From positions 4,557-68,556 of the forward strand of contig JAEWTV010000102.1 in the NCBI GenBank assembly GCA_023397675.1: a DNA stretch of 64,000 nt, read 5' to 3'. The notes below the pieces were generated by a model that was given only the letters and a program-made list of their open reading frames with translations, had not been told where the DNA came from and made no database searches. Origin of the DNA: Bacillota bacterium (GTDB lineage: Bacteria; Bacillota; Clostridia; Acetivibrionales; JANLFN01). Made by a program: the position numbers and the translations under genes. How positions within the stretch are numbered: the first letter of the stretch is position 1; each line of letters opens with the position of its first letter. Positions 17,260 through 24,932 of this stretch are shown here, in pieces.

Positions 17260-18360
17260 TTAACGTACAATCGCTAAATACAGCTCATACAAATATCCAC
17301 ATAGAATTCCACCAGCTACTATAAATCCAAGGTAGAGAGTTATTACGCGTCTTTTCATAAATGCCATAATTCCGGCGATAACCCATGCACTTGTTGCTTG
17401 CCCTGTAATCATAAAAGCTAGCATTGCCCCGCCGCTTGCACCGCTATCCATGAGTGAATTAATAAGTGGAATTGCTGCTTCACCGCTAACATATAAAGGT
17501 AAACCGATTAACGCTGCCAAAGGTATTGCAAATATATTGTCCGAACTAAACAAAGCCATTATTACATTGGTTGGAACAAAAGAATTTATGAGATAACCAA
17601 GGGCAATGAATATTGCAAAATTGAGAAGTATTTGTTTAACTCCAACTCTATAAAGTTCCTTTGATATTTCCTTTAATTTAAAGCGTTTTATAAATTTATA
17701 TGCTTTTTTCCCCTCATCTTCTACATAAATGCTAGCTGTTTCAGAGCAAGCGCATGAATCAGATACGGCAGCAGATTCGGAACAACCGCAGTCAGGAATG
17801 GCTTTGGTTACAGGAGTAGAGCAACCACACGGTTCATTGACAGCCACAGATTCAGAACAGCCACAGTCCTGGTTTTTTTGTTTCTTTTCACCGAAACGGG
17901 TCTGATTCTTAAGGAAACCAGTCTTTTTTTCTATGACATGTGTCAAATATCCCGAACTCAGACCAATAAAGACCGATGCTACAGTTAGAGCAACTGCAAA
18001 ATTAAGGCCAATAATACCTGTAAGCATAATAAAGCTATCAGGGCTCATAAGAGGAGATGATGTAAGGAAGGACATAACTGGTCCCCAAGGTAAAGTGGTT
18101 GTCAGTAATCCTATTACAACACTCATTGTCCCACATGCACAAAGTGGCGTAAATGCTCCGAAAACTACACTCGATATTATAGAGACATTTGGTCTTTTGA
18201 GTAAAGCGTTCTTAAATTTTTGAGCATCTACATATACTTTCATAAGTACGGCTGTAAGTATGGCTAACGTAAGCGGAATCCAGTTATGATAAAGGCTTGT
18301 AATAACCGCAGTAATTGTTTTGGATAATAAATCCGGTAAACTATTAAGTATCTCTTCCAT
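17260..18360 (-). CDS. DUF318/UPF0718-family permease with cysteine-rich cytoplasmic loop
   Basis: 366 residues, about eight transmembrane helices in two blocks. The first block contains FGAFTPLCACGTMSVVIGLL, the conserved TPLCxCG motif of this permease family; the second repeats the fold around GLPLYVSGEAAIP. Between them (about 155-215) lies a loop with four copies of a CGCS/CACS-type motif, likely to bind a soft metal or metalloid. Efflux or handling of a thiol-reactive metal is the best inference; arsenite, copper or zinc cannot be told apart. The ATG at 18360 has AAGGG 9 bases upstream; a GTG at 18369 overlaps that site. An ECF promoter matching those of the next two units lies upstream. 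Confidence 0.85.
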   Translation of the reverse strand: MEEILNSLPDLLSKTITAVITSLYHNWIPLTLAILTAVLMKVYVDAQKFKNALLKRPNVSIISSVVFGAFTPLCACGTMSVVIGLLTTTLPWGPVMSFLTSSPLMSPDSFIMLTGIIGLNFAVALTVASVFIGLSSGYLTHVIEKKTGFLKNQTRFGEKKQKNQDCGCSESVAVNEPCGCSTPVTKAIPDCGCSESAAVSDSCACSETASIYVEDEGKKAYKFIKRFKLKEISKELYRVGVKQILLNFAIFIALGYLINSFVPTNVIMALFSSDNIFAIPLAALIGLPLYVSGEAAIPLINSLMDSGASGGAMLAFMITGQATSAWVIAGIMAFMKRRVITLYLGFIVAGGILCGYLYELYLAIVR

Positions 18361-18395
18361 TTTATTCACCCTTCAATTTAATTAATTTTTTAATA

Positions 18396-18422
18396 TAGAC
18401 GGTATTTTTTTCAAAAGGACTC
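18396..18422 (-). promoter_or_regulatory. SigZ-type ECF promoter of the permease gene
   Basis: Minus strand: GAGTCC (-35, 18417-18422), 15-base spacer, CGTCTA (-10, 18396-18401), 36 bp before the permease start. Spacing is identical to the promoters at 18881 and 22041; the -35 differs at one base (GAGTCC for GCGTCC). Confidence 0.65.
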
Positions 18423-18437
18423 AAGTTTTTAATAATA

Positions 18438-18462
18438 AAAATCGTTTAGAGATCTAAACGAT
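18438..18462 (-). terminator. hairpin between the cysteine-rich gene and permease (terminator-like)
   Basis: AATCGTTTAGA and TCTAAACGATT form an 11-bp stem with a two-base loop. On the minus strand it is followed by a T-rich stretch, so it can terminate transcripts from the cysteine-rich gene before the permease promoter. Confidence 0.7.
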
Positions 18463-18495
18463 TAGCAAGCTATTATATAAAAAAAGAAAAAATTA

Positions 18496-18541
18496 GCGGC
18501 AATTAAACAATTTAATAAAAAAAGATGTTATTAATTGCCGC
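18496..18541. repeat. perfect 11-bp inverted repeat, 24-base loop
   Basis: GCGGCAATTAA (18496-18506) and TTAATTGCCGC (18531-18541) flank an A-rich loop in the gap downstream of the cysteine-rich gene. It may be a 3' mRNA-stabilising stem or an additional terminator; its function is unknown. Confidence 0.6.
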
Positions 18542-18623
18542 AAAGTTTAAATCAATATTGGCTTAATGAGTAACTTTTTTACAATTAACCATAAAGGCAC
18601 GCTATTATTTCTTATTCTGAGTA

Positions 18624-18842
18624 CTATTTACCTGTACAAGAGCTTTGGCAGCCTGTTCCTTCGGACTTTGGCGAATTTTCATTAGAATTTTCAACAGGCC
18701 CGCAGCAGGAACTCATACCTGACCCACAACCGGAGCTGCAGCCGGATGCCCCTTTAGTCTTATCATCCATAGAGCCACAACACTCACATTCATAATCTTC
18801 TTTCTCCATAATATTCTGCATTGCTTTTTTAAACTCAAACAT
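18624..18842 (-). CDS. small cysteine-rich protein
   Basis: 72 residues with nine cysteines, arranged YECECCGS near residue 18, SGCSSGCGSG, SSCCGP and a C-terminal CQSSC. There is no signal peptide or membrane helix, so it is probably cytoplasmic and suited to binding soft metals or acting as a thiol buffer. AAAGGAGG gives a strong ribosome site. It lies between the permease and the GH9-GH5 operon and has its own ECF promoter of the same type. I recognise no named family; the TGA/TAG positions give no sign of selenocysteine. Confidence 0.78.
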   Translation of the reverse strand: MFEFKKAMQNIMEKEDYECECCGSMDDKTKGASGCSSGCGSGMSSCCGPVENSNENSPKSEGTGCQSSCTGK

Positions 18843-18880
18843 AAAATAACCTCCTTTAATTTATGTGTTCTTTTATATAT

Positions 18881-18909
18881 AAGACGATACATCTGATAAA
18901 AGGACGCAA
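18881..18909 (-). promoter_or_regulatory. SigZ-type ECF promoter of the cysteine-rich gene
   Basis: Minus strand: TTGCGTCC (-35, 18902-18909) and TATCGTCTT (-10, 18881-18889). The GCGTCC-to-CGTCTT spacer is 15 bases. It lies 39 bp before the start codon and is nearly identical to the GH9 promoter. Confidence 0.75.
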
Positions 18910-18933
18910 TTACTTAAAATATAATCTATCCTT

Positions 18934-20286
18934 TTATTTATCAGGTACAGTTTGGGAACCGGATGTATAGTACATGACAAGTTCGGCTAATTCCTTAGAA
19001 CCTTCACAGTTTTCTAGTAAGAAGGATTGGGGGTATTCCTTTATTTCCTCCCATGGAATTGATTGAAGCTTAGGTCTGACAAGCTTGTCTAAATGGAGTT
19101 CATTAAGCAGAGCAAAAATTCTGAATTTTAAAATCTCCCTCAGTTTATCATCTATCTCATATGAGAATTTTGATTCGAGTAAATTGAATATTTCATTTGC
19201 AGTAGTTGGATTGCTCCTACCTTTAGCCTGCCATTTTAGCCTAAACTCGTTTGTTAAAGATATCCACCTTGTATCTTCCTTTGGGTAGATCATCCCCATT
19301 GCACCCGCATCTTTGTATGACCATATTGTCCAGGATATGCCATATTTCTCAAAAAGGTCTATACAGTCTTTGACCAGCTCCATTCCTTCCAACAGTTTGT
19401 CTTTCGAAAAGTGCCCACCGGTTTCCCCTACCCAAAGCGGCATACCGGTTTTTTCTTTAAGATTTATAAAATACTGTAGTTTTTCTTCCAATTGAACTTT
19501 TCTCTCCTGTCGTCCTGTTGACATATAGACATGCTGTCCAGGATAGAAGTGGAAAGAAATAGCTTGCTGGTACCCACCCAATTTTTTAAAAACACTGAAA
19601 TCTTTAGCCCAATCCTCGCCTTCAAGAAAAATGATATGATTGTTATCCACATCTCTTATTCGCTGAATAACCCTTTCATAGAAGTCATTAAATGCATCTT
19701 TATCGGAAATGAAACATGGCTCATTTAGAATATCGAATCCAGCAATTATGTACTCATCTTTGTATTTGTCTGCTATAACTCCCCATAATTTTATGATTCT
19801 TTCCCTTAACGATGCATCTTTCCAAAATTCGCTGTCTCCTGAGTCACCACCACCGTGTGAATCCGGATTTTGCCCTCCTGGGGAGGAATGCATATCCAGG
19901 ATTGCATAAATTTTATGCTTCCTGCATAGTTCAAGTATGCGGTCCAAATGTTTGAATCCTTGATGTTTAATAACACCAGGACGTTGGTCGTCTTCAAAAT
20001 GATTATACCCGAATGGAATTCTGAGAACATTTATTCCAAGGTCTTTTAAAACAAGAAAATCCTCTTCCGTAATAAAATAATTCAGGTAATCATCAAAAAA
20101 CATATCAGCATTTTCCTGCCCATAAACTTCTGCGAATGTTTGCCTGATTCTTTTTTCAGAACCCGGTATTCTTATCATGAAGCTTTCCATGTTCATCCAC
20201 GAACCTATGGAAAAACCTCTTAGCATAATACGCTCATCATTGACTACAAAATCTCCATTACTGGCTTGAATGAATTGTGAGTACAT
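18934..20286 (-). CDS. GH5 family glycosidase, cytoplasmic
   Basis: 450-residue glycoside hydrolase family 5 enzyme with a retaining mechanism. The acid/base is Glu189 in FDILNEP and the nucleophile Glu288 in PLWVGETGG; the barrel also has NVLRIPFGYNHF and ILDMHSSPGGQN. No signal peptide, carbohydrate-binding module or dockerin is present, so it is not an extracellular cellulosomal enzyme and should act on imported oligosaccharides or intracellular glycans. The start at 20286 has AAGGAGG 9 bases upstream. It follows the GH9 gene by 53 bp and is probably expressed from the same ECF promoter. The last ~110 residues form an extra helical tail. Exact substrate unknown. Confidence 0.9.
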   Translation of the reverse strand: MYSQFIQASNGDFVVNDERIMLRGFSIGSWMNMESFMIRIPGSEKRIRQTFAEVYGQENADMFFDDYLNYFITEEDFLVLKDLGINVLRIPFGYNHFEDDQRPGVIKHQGFKHLDRILELCRKHKIYAILDMHSSPGGQNPDSHGGGDSGDSEFWKDASLRERIIKLWGVIADKYKDEYIIAGFDILNEPCFISDKDAFNDFYERVIQRIRDVDNNHIIFLEGEDWAKDFSVFKKLGGYQQAISFHFYPGQHVYMSTGRQERKVQLEEKLQYFINLKEKTGMPLWVGETGGHFSKDKLLEGMELVKDCIDLFEKYGISWTIWSYKDAGAMGMIYPKEDTRWISLTNEFRLKWQAKGRSNPTTANEIFNLLESKFSYEIDDKLREILKFRIFALLNELHLDKLVRPKLQSIPWEEIKEYPQSFLLENCEGSKELAELVMYYTSGSQTVPDK

Positions 20287-20339
20287 AGGTTTAGTCCTCC
20301 TTATACAAGTAAACACTTCTCAATAATACCGATATTGAA

Positions 20340-21989
20340 TTACCTGTCAAAATAGCCCGAAACAAAAACTGCTTGAGTATTCCAGTAGATTGAGTTTTCG
20401 TTTGTGGAAAAGCTTGATGCATCATCTATAAAACACCTTGCAGGCGGCATGCCTTGGAGCAGCAACCGTGCATTTTTATCCTGCAGCGTTTTGTTTGGCC
20501 CGCCAGAAACAAGTCCCGGTACCGGTTCTTCAATTCCATCCGCGAAGGATGTCCTGTGATGGGGGTTTCTAACCGGTTTTGATCCAATCCCTGTAACATA
20601 GCACTGATTCAGTGCATTTTTACCCAGCAAATTATGAAGATGATATTGAGAGGCTTGAATATAGCGATCTTCGCCTGTGAAAATACCTGCAGTTATCAAA
20701 TAAAAAGCCGCGTTCATCAAAATAGAATTACTGCCCCAGATGTATGCATCAGGCGGGAGTGATACAAAATATCCATTATTCATGCTCTCGCTTTCGAGTG
20801 AGTCTGCCATGGATAGAAATTTGTATTTTATTTCTTGATATATTGTATAGCTTACTTTATCTATGTCGTTCAGAAGATATGATATATATCCAAAACCGCC
20901 TACATCTCTCCACATAAAACCTGGTTCAATGTTGTCATTATTAAAAGATGAAATAAAGTACTCATGATATTCTCTTTTACCGGTAACATGATATAACTCC
21001 GCCGCTGCCCAGTATCTTTCATCTTTGTCGTTAGTATCCCCAAACCTTCCAGTATTTACATCCGGGGGATTATAGAATTTAACAATGTCCTTGTTATTTG
21101 ACAGCCAAACCCAGGCTTTTTCTGCAGCCACAAGGCATTTTTCCGAAAACTCCTTATCCAAAGGTTTATAAATATCTGAAGAAAGCGCCATAATGGCCGC
21201 AAAATCAGCAGTAGCCATAGATGATATTGGGAACAGATAAGAATCATAATTGTCATATTCAGGTAAAAAAACCCTCCCCCCCTCATTTAATTCATCAGGA
21301 AACAACTTAGAAGTTAGTTTATGGGATACCCCTCCAGTAAACTCATCCTGCATTTTTAACAACCATTCAAGTTCATACCTTGCTTCATTTAATATATCAG
21401 GCGTGCCGTTTCCGCTCTCAGGAATATTTATTTCGTCCCTGAATGCATCCGGAAATAATTTGTAGGCATATAGCAGGAACGCCACAGCGTATGCACCGGA
21501 TACGGTATATTTTCCGTAGTCGCCTGCATCATGCCAGCCACCGGTACCGTCCATAGTTTTTCCGGCCTGCTCATATATATATGCGCTCTGAACATGGCAG
21601 GCAGAATGTTTCCATAAGCCTGCATGTTTTTCATCCAGTTCTATACCGCAGCGTTGGTAAAACAAAGACTTAAGCATTGAGTTTTTTACATCCTTATAAA
21701 CATGATTACTTATGCTGAAATAATAAGATCGGCCGAAACCTGGAATTAATACATAATATGTTCCATTTTCTTTAACGCTTGTAAAATCGCAATAATACAG
21801 AGTATCCCCACTGGCGTCATCAAATTTTCCACCAAAAGCCTCTCCTGAAAAAACTTGTTTTTCGTTTTTTTTCTCAATGATATCGAAATGCCCGATTTTA
21901 CCGTTAATTATTGCGACTTTTTTATCACCAGGCCGATAGCCTACCTGGTTGATGTGTATGTTTTCATTTATATTTTCCGAATAATTCAT
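20340..21989 (-). CDS. GH9 family glycosidase with N-terminal Ig-like domain, cytoplasmic
   Basis: 549 residues. An N-terminal immunoglobulin-like CelD_N domain (about 10-95, starting IHINQVGYRPGDKKVAII) precedes a GH9 (alpha/alpha)6 barrel. Catalytic aspartates 154 and 157 lie in GGWHDAGDYGKY and the probable acid is Glu531 in STNENSIYWN; the NPHHRTS segment is also typical. There is no signal peptide and no dockerin, unlike cellulosomal GH9 enzymes, which points to a cytoplasmic exo-acting enzyme on short beta-glucans. GGGGTGA precedes the ATG. First gene of the GH9-GH5 operon, behind a SigZ-type promoter and facing away from the sigZ terminator. Confidence 0.92.
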   Translation of the reverse strand: MNYSENINENIHINQVGYRPGDKKVAIINGKIGHFDIIEKKNEKQVFSGEAFGGKFDDASGDTLYYCDFTSVKENGTYYVLIPGFGRSYYFSISNHVYKDVKNSMLKSLFYQRCGIELDEKHAGLWKHSACHVQSAYIYEQAGKTMDGTGGWHDAGDYGKYTVSGAYAVAFLLYAYKLFPDAFRDEINIPESGNGTPDILNEARYELEWLLKMQDEFTGGVSHKLTSKLFPDELNEGGRVFLPEYDNYDSYLFPISSMATADFAAIMALSSDIYKPLDKEFSEKCLVAAEKAWVWLSNNKDIVKFYNPPDVNTGRFGDTNDKDERYWAAAELYHVTGKREYHEYFISSFNNDNIEPGFMWRDVGGFGYISYLLNDIDKVSYTIYQEIKYKFLSMADSLESESMNNGYFVSLPPDAYIWGSNSILMNAAFYLITAGIFTGEDRYIQASQYHLHNLLGKNALNQCYVTGIGSKPVRNPHHRTSFADGIEEPVPGLVSGGPNKTLQDKNARLLLQGMPPARCFIDDASSFSTNENSIYWNTQAVFVSGYFDR

Positions 21990-22040
21990 TTTTTCACCCC
22001 ACTCTTAACATAGCTATGTAATTAATATTTGTTTTATATT

Positions 22041-22069
22041 AAGACGATAACTTACAAAAATGGACGCAA
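22041..22069 (-). promoter_or_regulatory. SigZ-type ECF promoter of GH9-GH5 operon
   Basis: Minus strand: TTGCGTCC (-35, 22062-22069) and TATCGTCTT (-10, 22041-22049), with a 15-base spacer between GCGTCC and CGTCTT. It lies 52 bp before the GH9 start. The -35 and -10 blocks are the same as those of the cysteine-rich gene. Confidence 0.75.
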
Positions 22070-22083
22070 ATTAATAACCCCTA

Positions 22084-22126
22084 TAAAAAAAGTGCTTGAA
22101 GTTATATACTTCAAGCACTTTTTTTA
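22084..22126 (-). terminator. intrinsic terminator of sigZ-like gene
   Basis: AAGTGCTTGAAG (22090-22101) and CTTCAAGCACTT (22109-22120) form a perfect 12-bp stem flanked by A- and T-runs, so it can work in both directions. It separates the sigma gene from the GH9 promoter, making the two separate units. Confidence 0.93.
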
Positions 22127-22152
22127 CATTTAAAGAATGAAATACTATGAAT

Positions 22153-22812
22153 TTATTTTTTATTACAGCAACAACAGCAAATAGGATGAAAATCAATTAT
22201 TGTTCCATACCGATCAAATTCAAAATGACAACAATTCATAAGACTATCCTTCAGCATTTGACGTCCCCTCTGAACACGCGATTTGGCTCCTGATACTGAA
22301 ATCCCCAATTGTTTCGCGAGTTCAACCTGTGATAGTCCCTGAATTTCCACCAAAAAAAGCGCTTGTGAATATTTTTCCGGCAATGCATCTATCATTTCCA
22401 TTAAACCGGAAGCTATTTCCTGTTCAGGGTTTTCTACATGTAATTTCTCTATTGTACTGTCTGAAAAACTGTCCCTTATTATGATATCATCTATATTTTC
22501 TGCCTTAATTTTCAATTTTCTATAAAAATCAATTATTGTATTGTGCGCTATTTGAAAAACCCAGCTTTTTACTTTTGTACTGTCCTTAAGCGAATCAATA
22601 TTCATATGAATTTTAATAAATACATCCTGTAGGATATCATCAACATGTGAATAATTTGATACTCGGCTTGCTACAAACTTGCGAAGTCCCTCACTGAAAT
22701 CTTTCAAAATCCGTTCAGTGCCATAACTGTTCATTTGCTTAGTGCAAGAAGTTTTATCAATAAATGAATCATTTTTTTCAACATGACTAGTACAACTTTT
22801 ACTGTAACACAT
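22153..22812 (-). CDS. sigZ: SigZ-like ECF sigma factor with cysteine-rich tail
   Basis: 219 residues: region 2 (about 35-100, HVDDILQDVFIKIHMN, then VKSWVFQIAHNTIIDFYR) and region 4 (about 135-190, LSQVELAKQLGISVSGAKSRVQRGRQ). The C-terminal extension has a CC pair and ends HPICCCCCNKK; the N-terminus has three more cysteines. This sigma-plus-CCHFEFDRYG-tail form is what I know as SigZ. The tail suggests direct sensing of metal or thiol stress, and no anti-sigma gene is adjacent. The three GCGTCC-N15-CGTCT promoters downstream are its likely targets. It has a housekeeping-type promoter and its own terminator. Confidence 0.85.
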   Translation of the reverse strand: MCYSKSCTSHVEKNDSFIDKTSCTKQMNSYGTERILKDFSEGLRKFVASRVSNYSHVDDILQDVFIKIHMNIDSLKDSTKVKSWVFQIAHNTIIDFYRKLKIKAENIDDIIIRDSFSDSTIEKLHVENPEQEIASGLMEMIDALPEKYSQALFLVEIQGLSQVELAKQLGISVSGAKSRVQRGRQMLKDSLMNCCHFEFDRYGTIIDFHPICCCCCNKK

Positions 22813-22835
22813 ACCAATTATCTCCCTATAATAAA

Positions 22836-22863
22836 ATTATAAAAACAATCTAAATATAAGCAA
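22836..22863 (-). promoter_or_regulatory. housekeeping-type promoter of sigZ-like gene
   Basis: Minus strand TTGCTT (-35, 22858-22863), 16-base spacer, perfect TATAAT (-10, 22836-22841), 23 bp before the sigZ-like start. It differs from the ECF promoters of the putative target genes, so this sigma gene is not obviously autoregulated. Confidence 0.6.
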
Positions 22864-22890
22864 TTACAGGTAATTAATAACCTTGAAAAC

Positions 22891-23229
22891 TTATAGCTTT
22901 TTTAAGTATTCAATATATTCAAATCCCCATTCTCCGAATTTGTCTAGGGCTTTTAAGAATTTCCTTCCTATTTCGGTCAATGAATACTCTACTTTTGGAG
23001 GTATTTCTTTATAGACCTCCCGATGGATAAGCCCATCCCTCTCAAGTTCCCTTAATTGGAGAGTTAAAGCGCTATGCCGTATATTAGGCAATACTCTTTG
23101 AAGCTCATTAAAACGTTTTGCACCATCTTTTAACCGCCATATTATTACAATCTTCCACTTTCCTGCCACAACACTCTGAACAATTGATATAGGGCATTCC
23201 AGTTTTAAAAGTTCCTCTTTCCTATCCAT
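22891..23229 (-). CDS. HxlR-family winged-helix regulator
   Basis: 112 residues with the HxlR core CPISIVQSVVAGKWKIVIIWRL, the recognition region LPNIRHSALTLQLRELERDGLI and wing IPPKVEYSLTEIGRKF. The N-terminal CPI cysteine matches the sensing position of redox-responsive HxlR proteins. It is divergent from a nitroreductase-family gene 158 bp away, the standard arrangement for HxlR control of an oxidoreductase. A perfect AGTACAAT palindrome lies upstream of its start. Confidence 0.92.
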   Translation of the reverse strand: MDRKEELLKLECPISIVQSVVAGKWKIVIIWRLKDGAKRFNELQRVLPNIRHSALTLQLRELERDGLIHREVYKEIPPKVEYSLTEIGRKFLKALDKFGEWGFEYIEYLKKL

Positions 23230-23243
23230 AATTGTCTCCCATT

Positions 23244-23261
23244 AGTACAATCAATTGTACT
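23244..23261. promoter_or_regulatory. perfect palindrome, putative HxlR operator
   Basis: AGTACAAT-CA-ATTGTACT (23244-23261) is a perfect 8-bp dyad in the divergent HxlR/nitroreductase intergenic region, 14 bp upstream of the HxlR start. A looser GTAC-containing dyad follows at about 23263-23286. Binding by the adjacent HxlR protein is inferred. Confidence 0.5.
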
Positions 23262-23387
23262 AGGTACAAAAAAGAATCGTACTTGTTTTGTAACCTGCCG
23301 AATAATACCATTATATTAGATTTAATGGAGCAGTTCAATTTATATAAGATTGTATGTAATTAATTTAAACGAAAAGAGGACTAAACA

Positions 23388-23954
23388 ATGAATGAGATAT
23401 TAAATACTATTATAAGCAGAAGGAGTATCCGGAAATTCAAACCAGAACAAATAAAAAATGAGGAATTACAAACAATTCTAGAGGCAGGTAAATATGCCCC
23501 TAGCGCAAAGAACCAACAACCCTGGCACTTCACTGTTATTCAAAACAAGGAAATGCTGAATAAAATCAATGAAGCCTGCAAAGATGTACTGATAAAAACA
23601 CATAATGAACGCTTTGAGCAGCTATCTAAAGAAGTAGATGCAAAAAACATAAGCGTGATGCATAATACGCCCACATTGATAATTGTTTCAGGTGATCGAA
23701 ATGCAACTGCTCCACAGATAGATTGTGCCCTTGCAATCCAAAACATGTCCCTTGCTGCTGAATCCTTGGGAATAGGTTCTTGCTGGATTTATGCGATATA
23801 TCATTTATATTCAGACACACAAGGTAAGGACTTTCTTATAAATAAAGGAATCATTCCAGAAGGCTATGTATTTACAGGTTCATGTGCATTTGGCTATAAG
23901 GCATTAGAGCCGCAAGCCCCACCAAGAAAGAACGATGTGGTTACTTTTATGTGA
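23388..23954 (+). CDS. nitroreductase family flavoprotein
   Basis: 188-residue FMN-dependent nitroreductase fold: RRSIRKFKPEQI at the N-terminus, the FMN-binding YAPSAKNQQPWHF, and a C-terminal ESLGIGSCWIYA with a GSCAFGY loop. Members reduce nitro groups, quinones or other electrophiles with NAD(P)H. A plus-strand AAGAGGA precedes the ATG. The divergent HxlR regulator is its probable controller. Physiological substrate unknown. Confidence 0.93.
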   Translation: MNEILNTIISRRSIRKFKPEQIKNEELQTILEAGKYAPSAKNQQPWHFTVIQNKEMLNKINEACKDVLIKTHNERFEQLSKEVDAKNISVMHNTPTLIIVSGDRNATAPQIDCALAIQNMSLAAESLGIGSCWIYAIYHLYSDTQGKDFLINKGIIPEGYVFTGSCAFGYKALEPQAPPRKNDVVTFM

Positions 23955-23969
23955 CAGCAAAAATGCAAA

Positions 23970-23999
23970 AAAGTACCATTTTTATGAATGGTACTTTCA
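23970..23999 (+). terminator. possible terminator of nitroreductase gene
   Basis: AAAGTACCATT (23970-23980) and AATGGTACTTT (23987-23997) pair over 11 bp with a six-base loop. The T-run after the stem is short, so termination may be weak. Confidence 0.6.
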
Positions 24000-24161
24000 A
24001 TGAAATTATATTCAATAGGATTATTACTTATAGTAACCTTAACACATTATCTTAACAAATATGTTTGGCGAGTCTTTATACCCCGATTATGTCCCCTATA
24101 TTTAATTAATTACCTGTTAAATGTCATTCCTGAAAATATTAAACTGGTAAAATAATTTTAT

Positions 24162-24932
24162 TTACCGAATTGCAGCTTTTATCGCTTTTACATAATCGGT
24201 AACGTAGGGTACAGCGTTCCTGCCGTGCTCACCTATAATTTTGACAATAGCTGAGCCGACTATTATACCATCTGCTTTTGCAGCCATCTCTGCCGCCTGT
24301 TCAGGCGTTGAGATACCGAATCCAATTGCTGCCGGAGTATCAGTGGATTCATGCACAAGCTTTACCATAGCACCTACATCTGAGGTTATTTTATTTCTCA
24401 TTCCTGTAACTCCAAGAGAAGATACACAGTAAACAAACCCTTCTGCCTTCTTGGCAATCATAGAGATACGCTCATTTGAGGTAGGTGCAACAAGAGGAAT
24501 GAAATCGAGTCCATATTTTTTACAGGCAGGTGCAAAATCTTCCCTCTCCTCGAAAGGCACATCCGGAAGTATCAAACCATCCATGCCGATTTCTGCAGAA
24601 ATCTTCAAAAAACGCTCTGTACCATATGAAAATACTACGTTCGCATACGTCATGAATACCATTGGAACATTAACTTTATTTCTTACTTTGCGGACCATAT
24701 CAAAAATCTTGTCAGTCGTCACGCCACAGCTAAGCGCCCTAATGTTCGCCGCCTGAATAACAGGCCCTTCTGCTGTTGGATCAGAAAAGGGGATTCCAAG
24801 TTCTATTAGGTCTGCACCAGCATCGGCCATAGCGTTTATAAGATTTTCAGTAGTATCCAGATCCGGATCTCCGCATGTAATAAAAGGGATAAATGCTTTC
24901 CCATGGTCAAAAGCTTTATATATATTACTCAT
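24162..24932 (-). CDS. trpA: tryptophan synthase alpha subunit
   Basis: 256 residues; cleaves indole-3-glycerol phosphate to indole and glyceraldehyde 3-phosphate in the alpha2beta2 synthase. The TIM barrel carries the catalytic glutamate in LIELGIPFSDP, the aspartate in the same segment, and the phosphate-binding loop GFGISTPEQ near the C-terminus. The start ATG at 24932 overlaps the trpB stop (ATGA), giving translational coupling. It is the last gene of a two-gene trpBA operon under a Trp T-box; the earlier trp genes are not here. Confidence 0.97.
   Translation of the reverse strand: MSNIYKAFDHGKAFIPFITCGDPDLDTTENLINAMADAGADLIELGIPFSDPTAEGPVIQAANIRALSCGVTTDKIFDMVRKVRNKVNVPMVFMTYANVVFSYGTERFLKISAEIGMDGLILPDVPFEEREDFAPACKKYGLDFIPLVAPTSNERISMIAKKAEGFVYCVSSLGVTGMRNKITSDVGAMVKLVHESTDTPAAIGFGISTPEQAAEMAAKADGIIVGSAIVKIIGEHGRNAVPYVTDYVKAIKAAIR

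Noticed and set aside
18624..18842. Selenocysteine in the cysteine-rich protein
   Set aside because: No in-frame TGA and no SECIS-like stem after one; all positions are ordinary cysteines.
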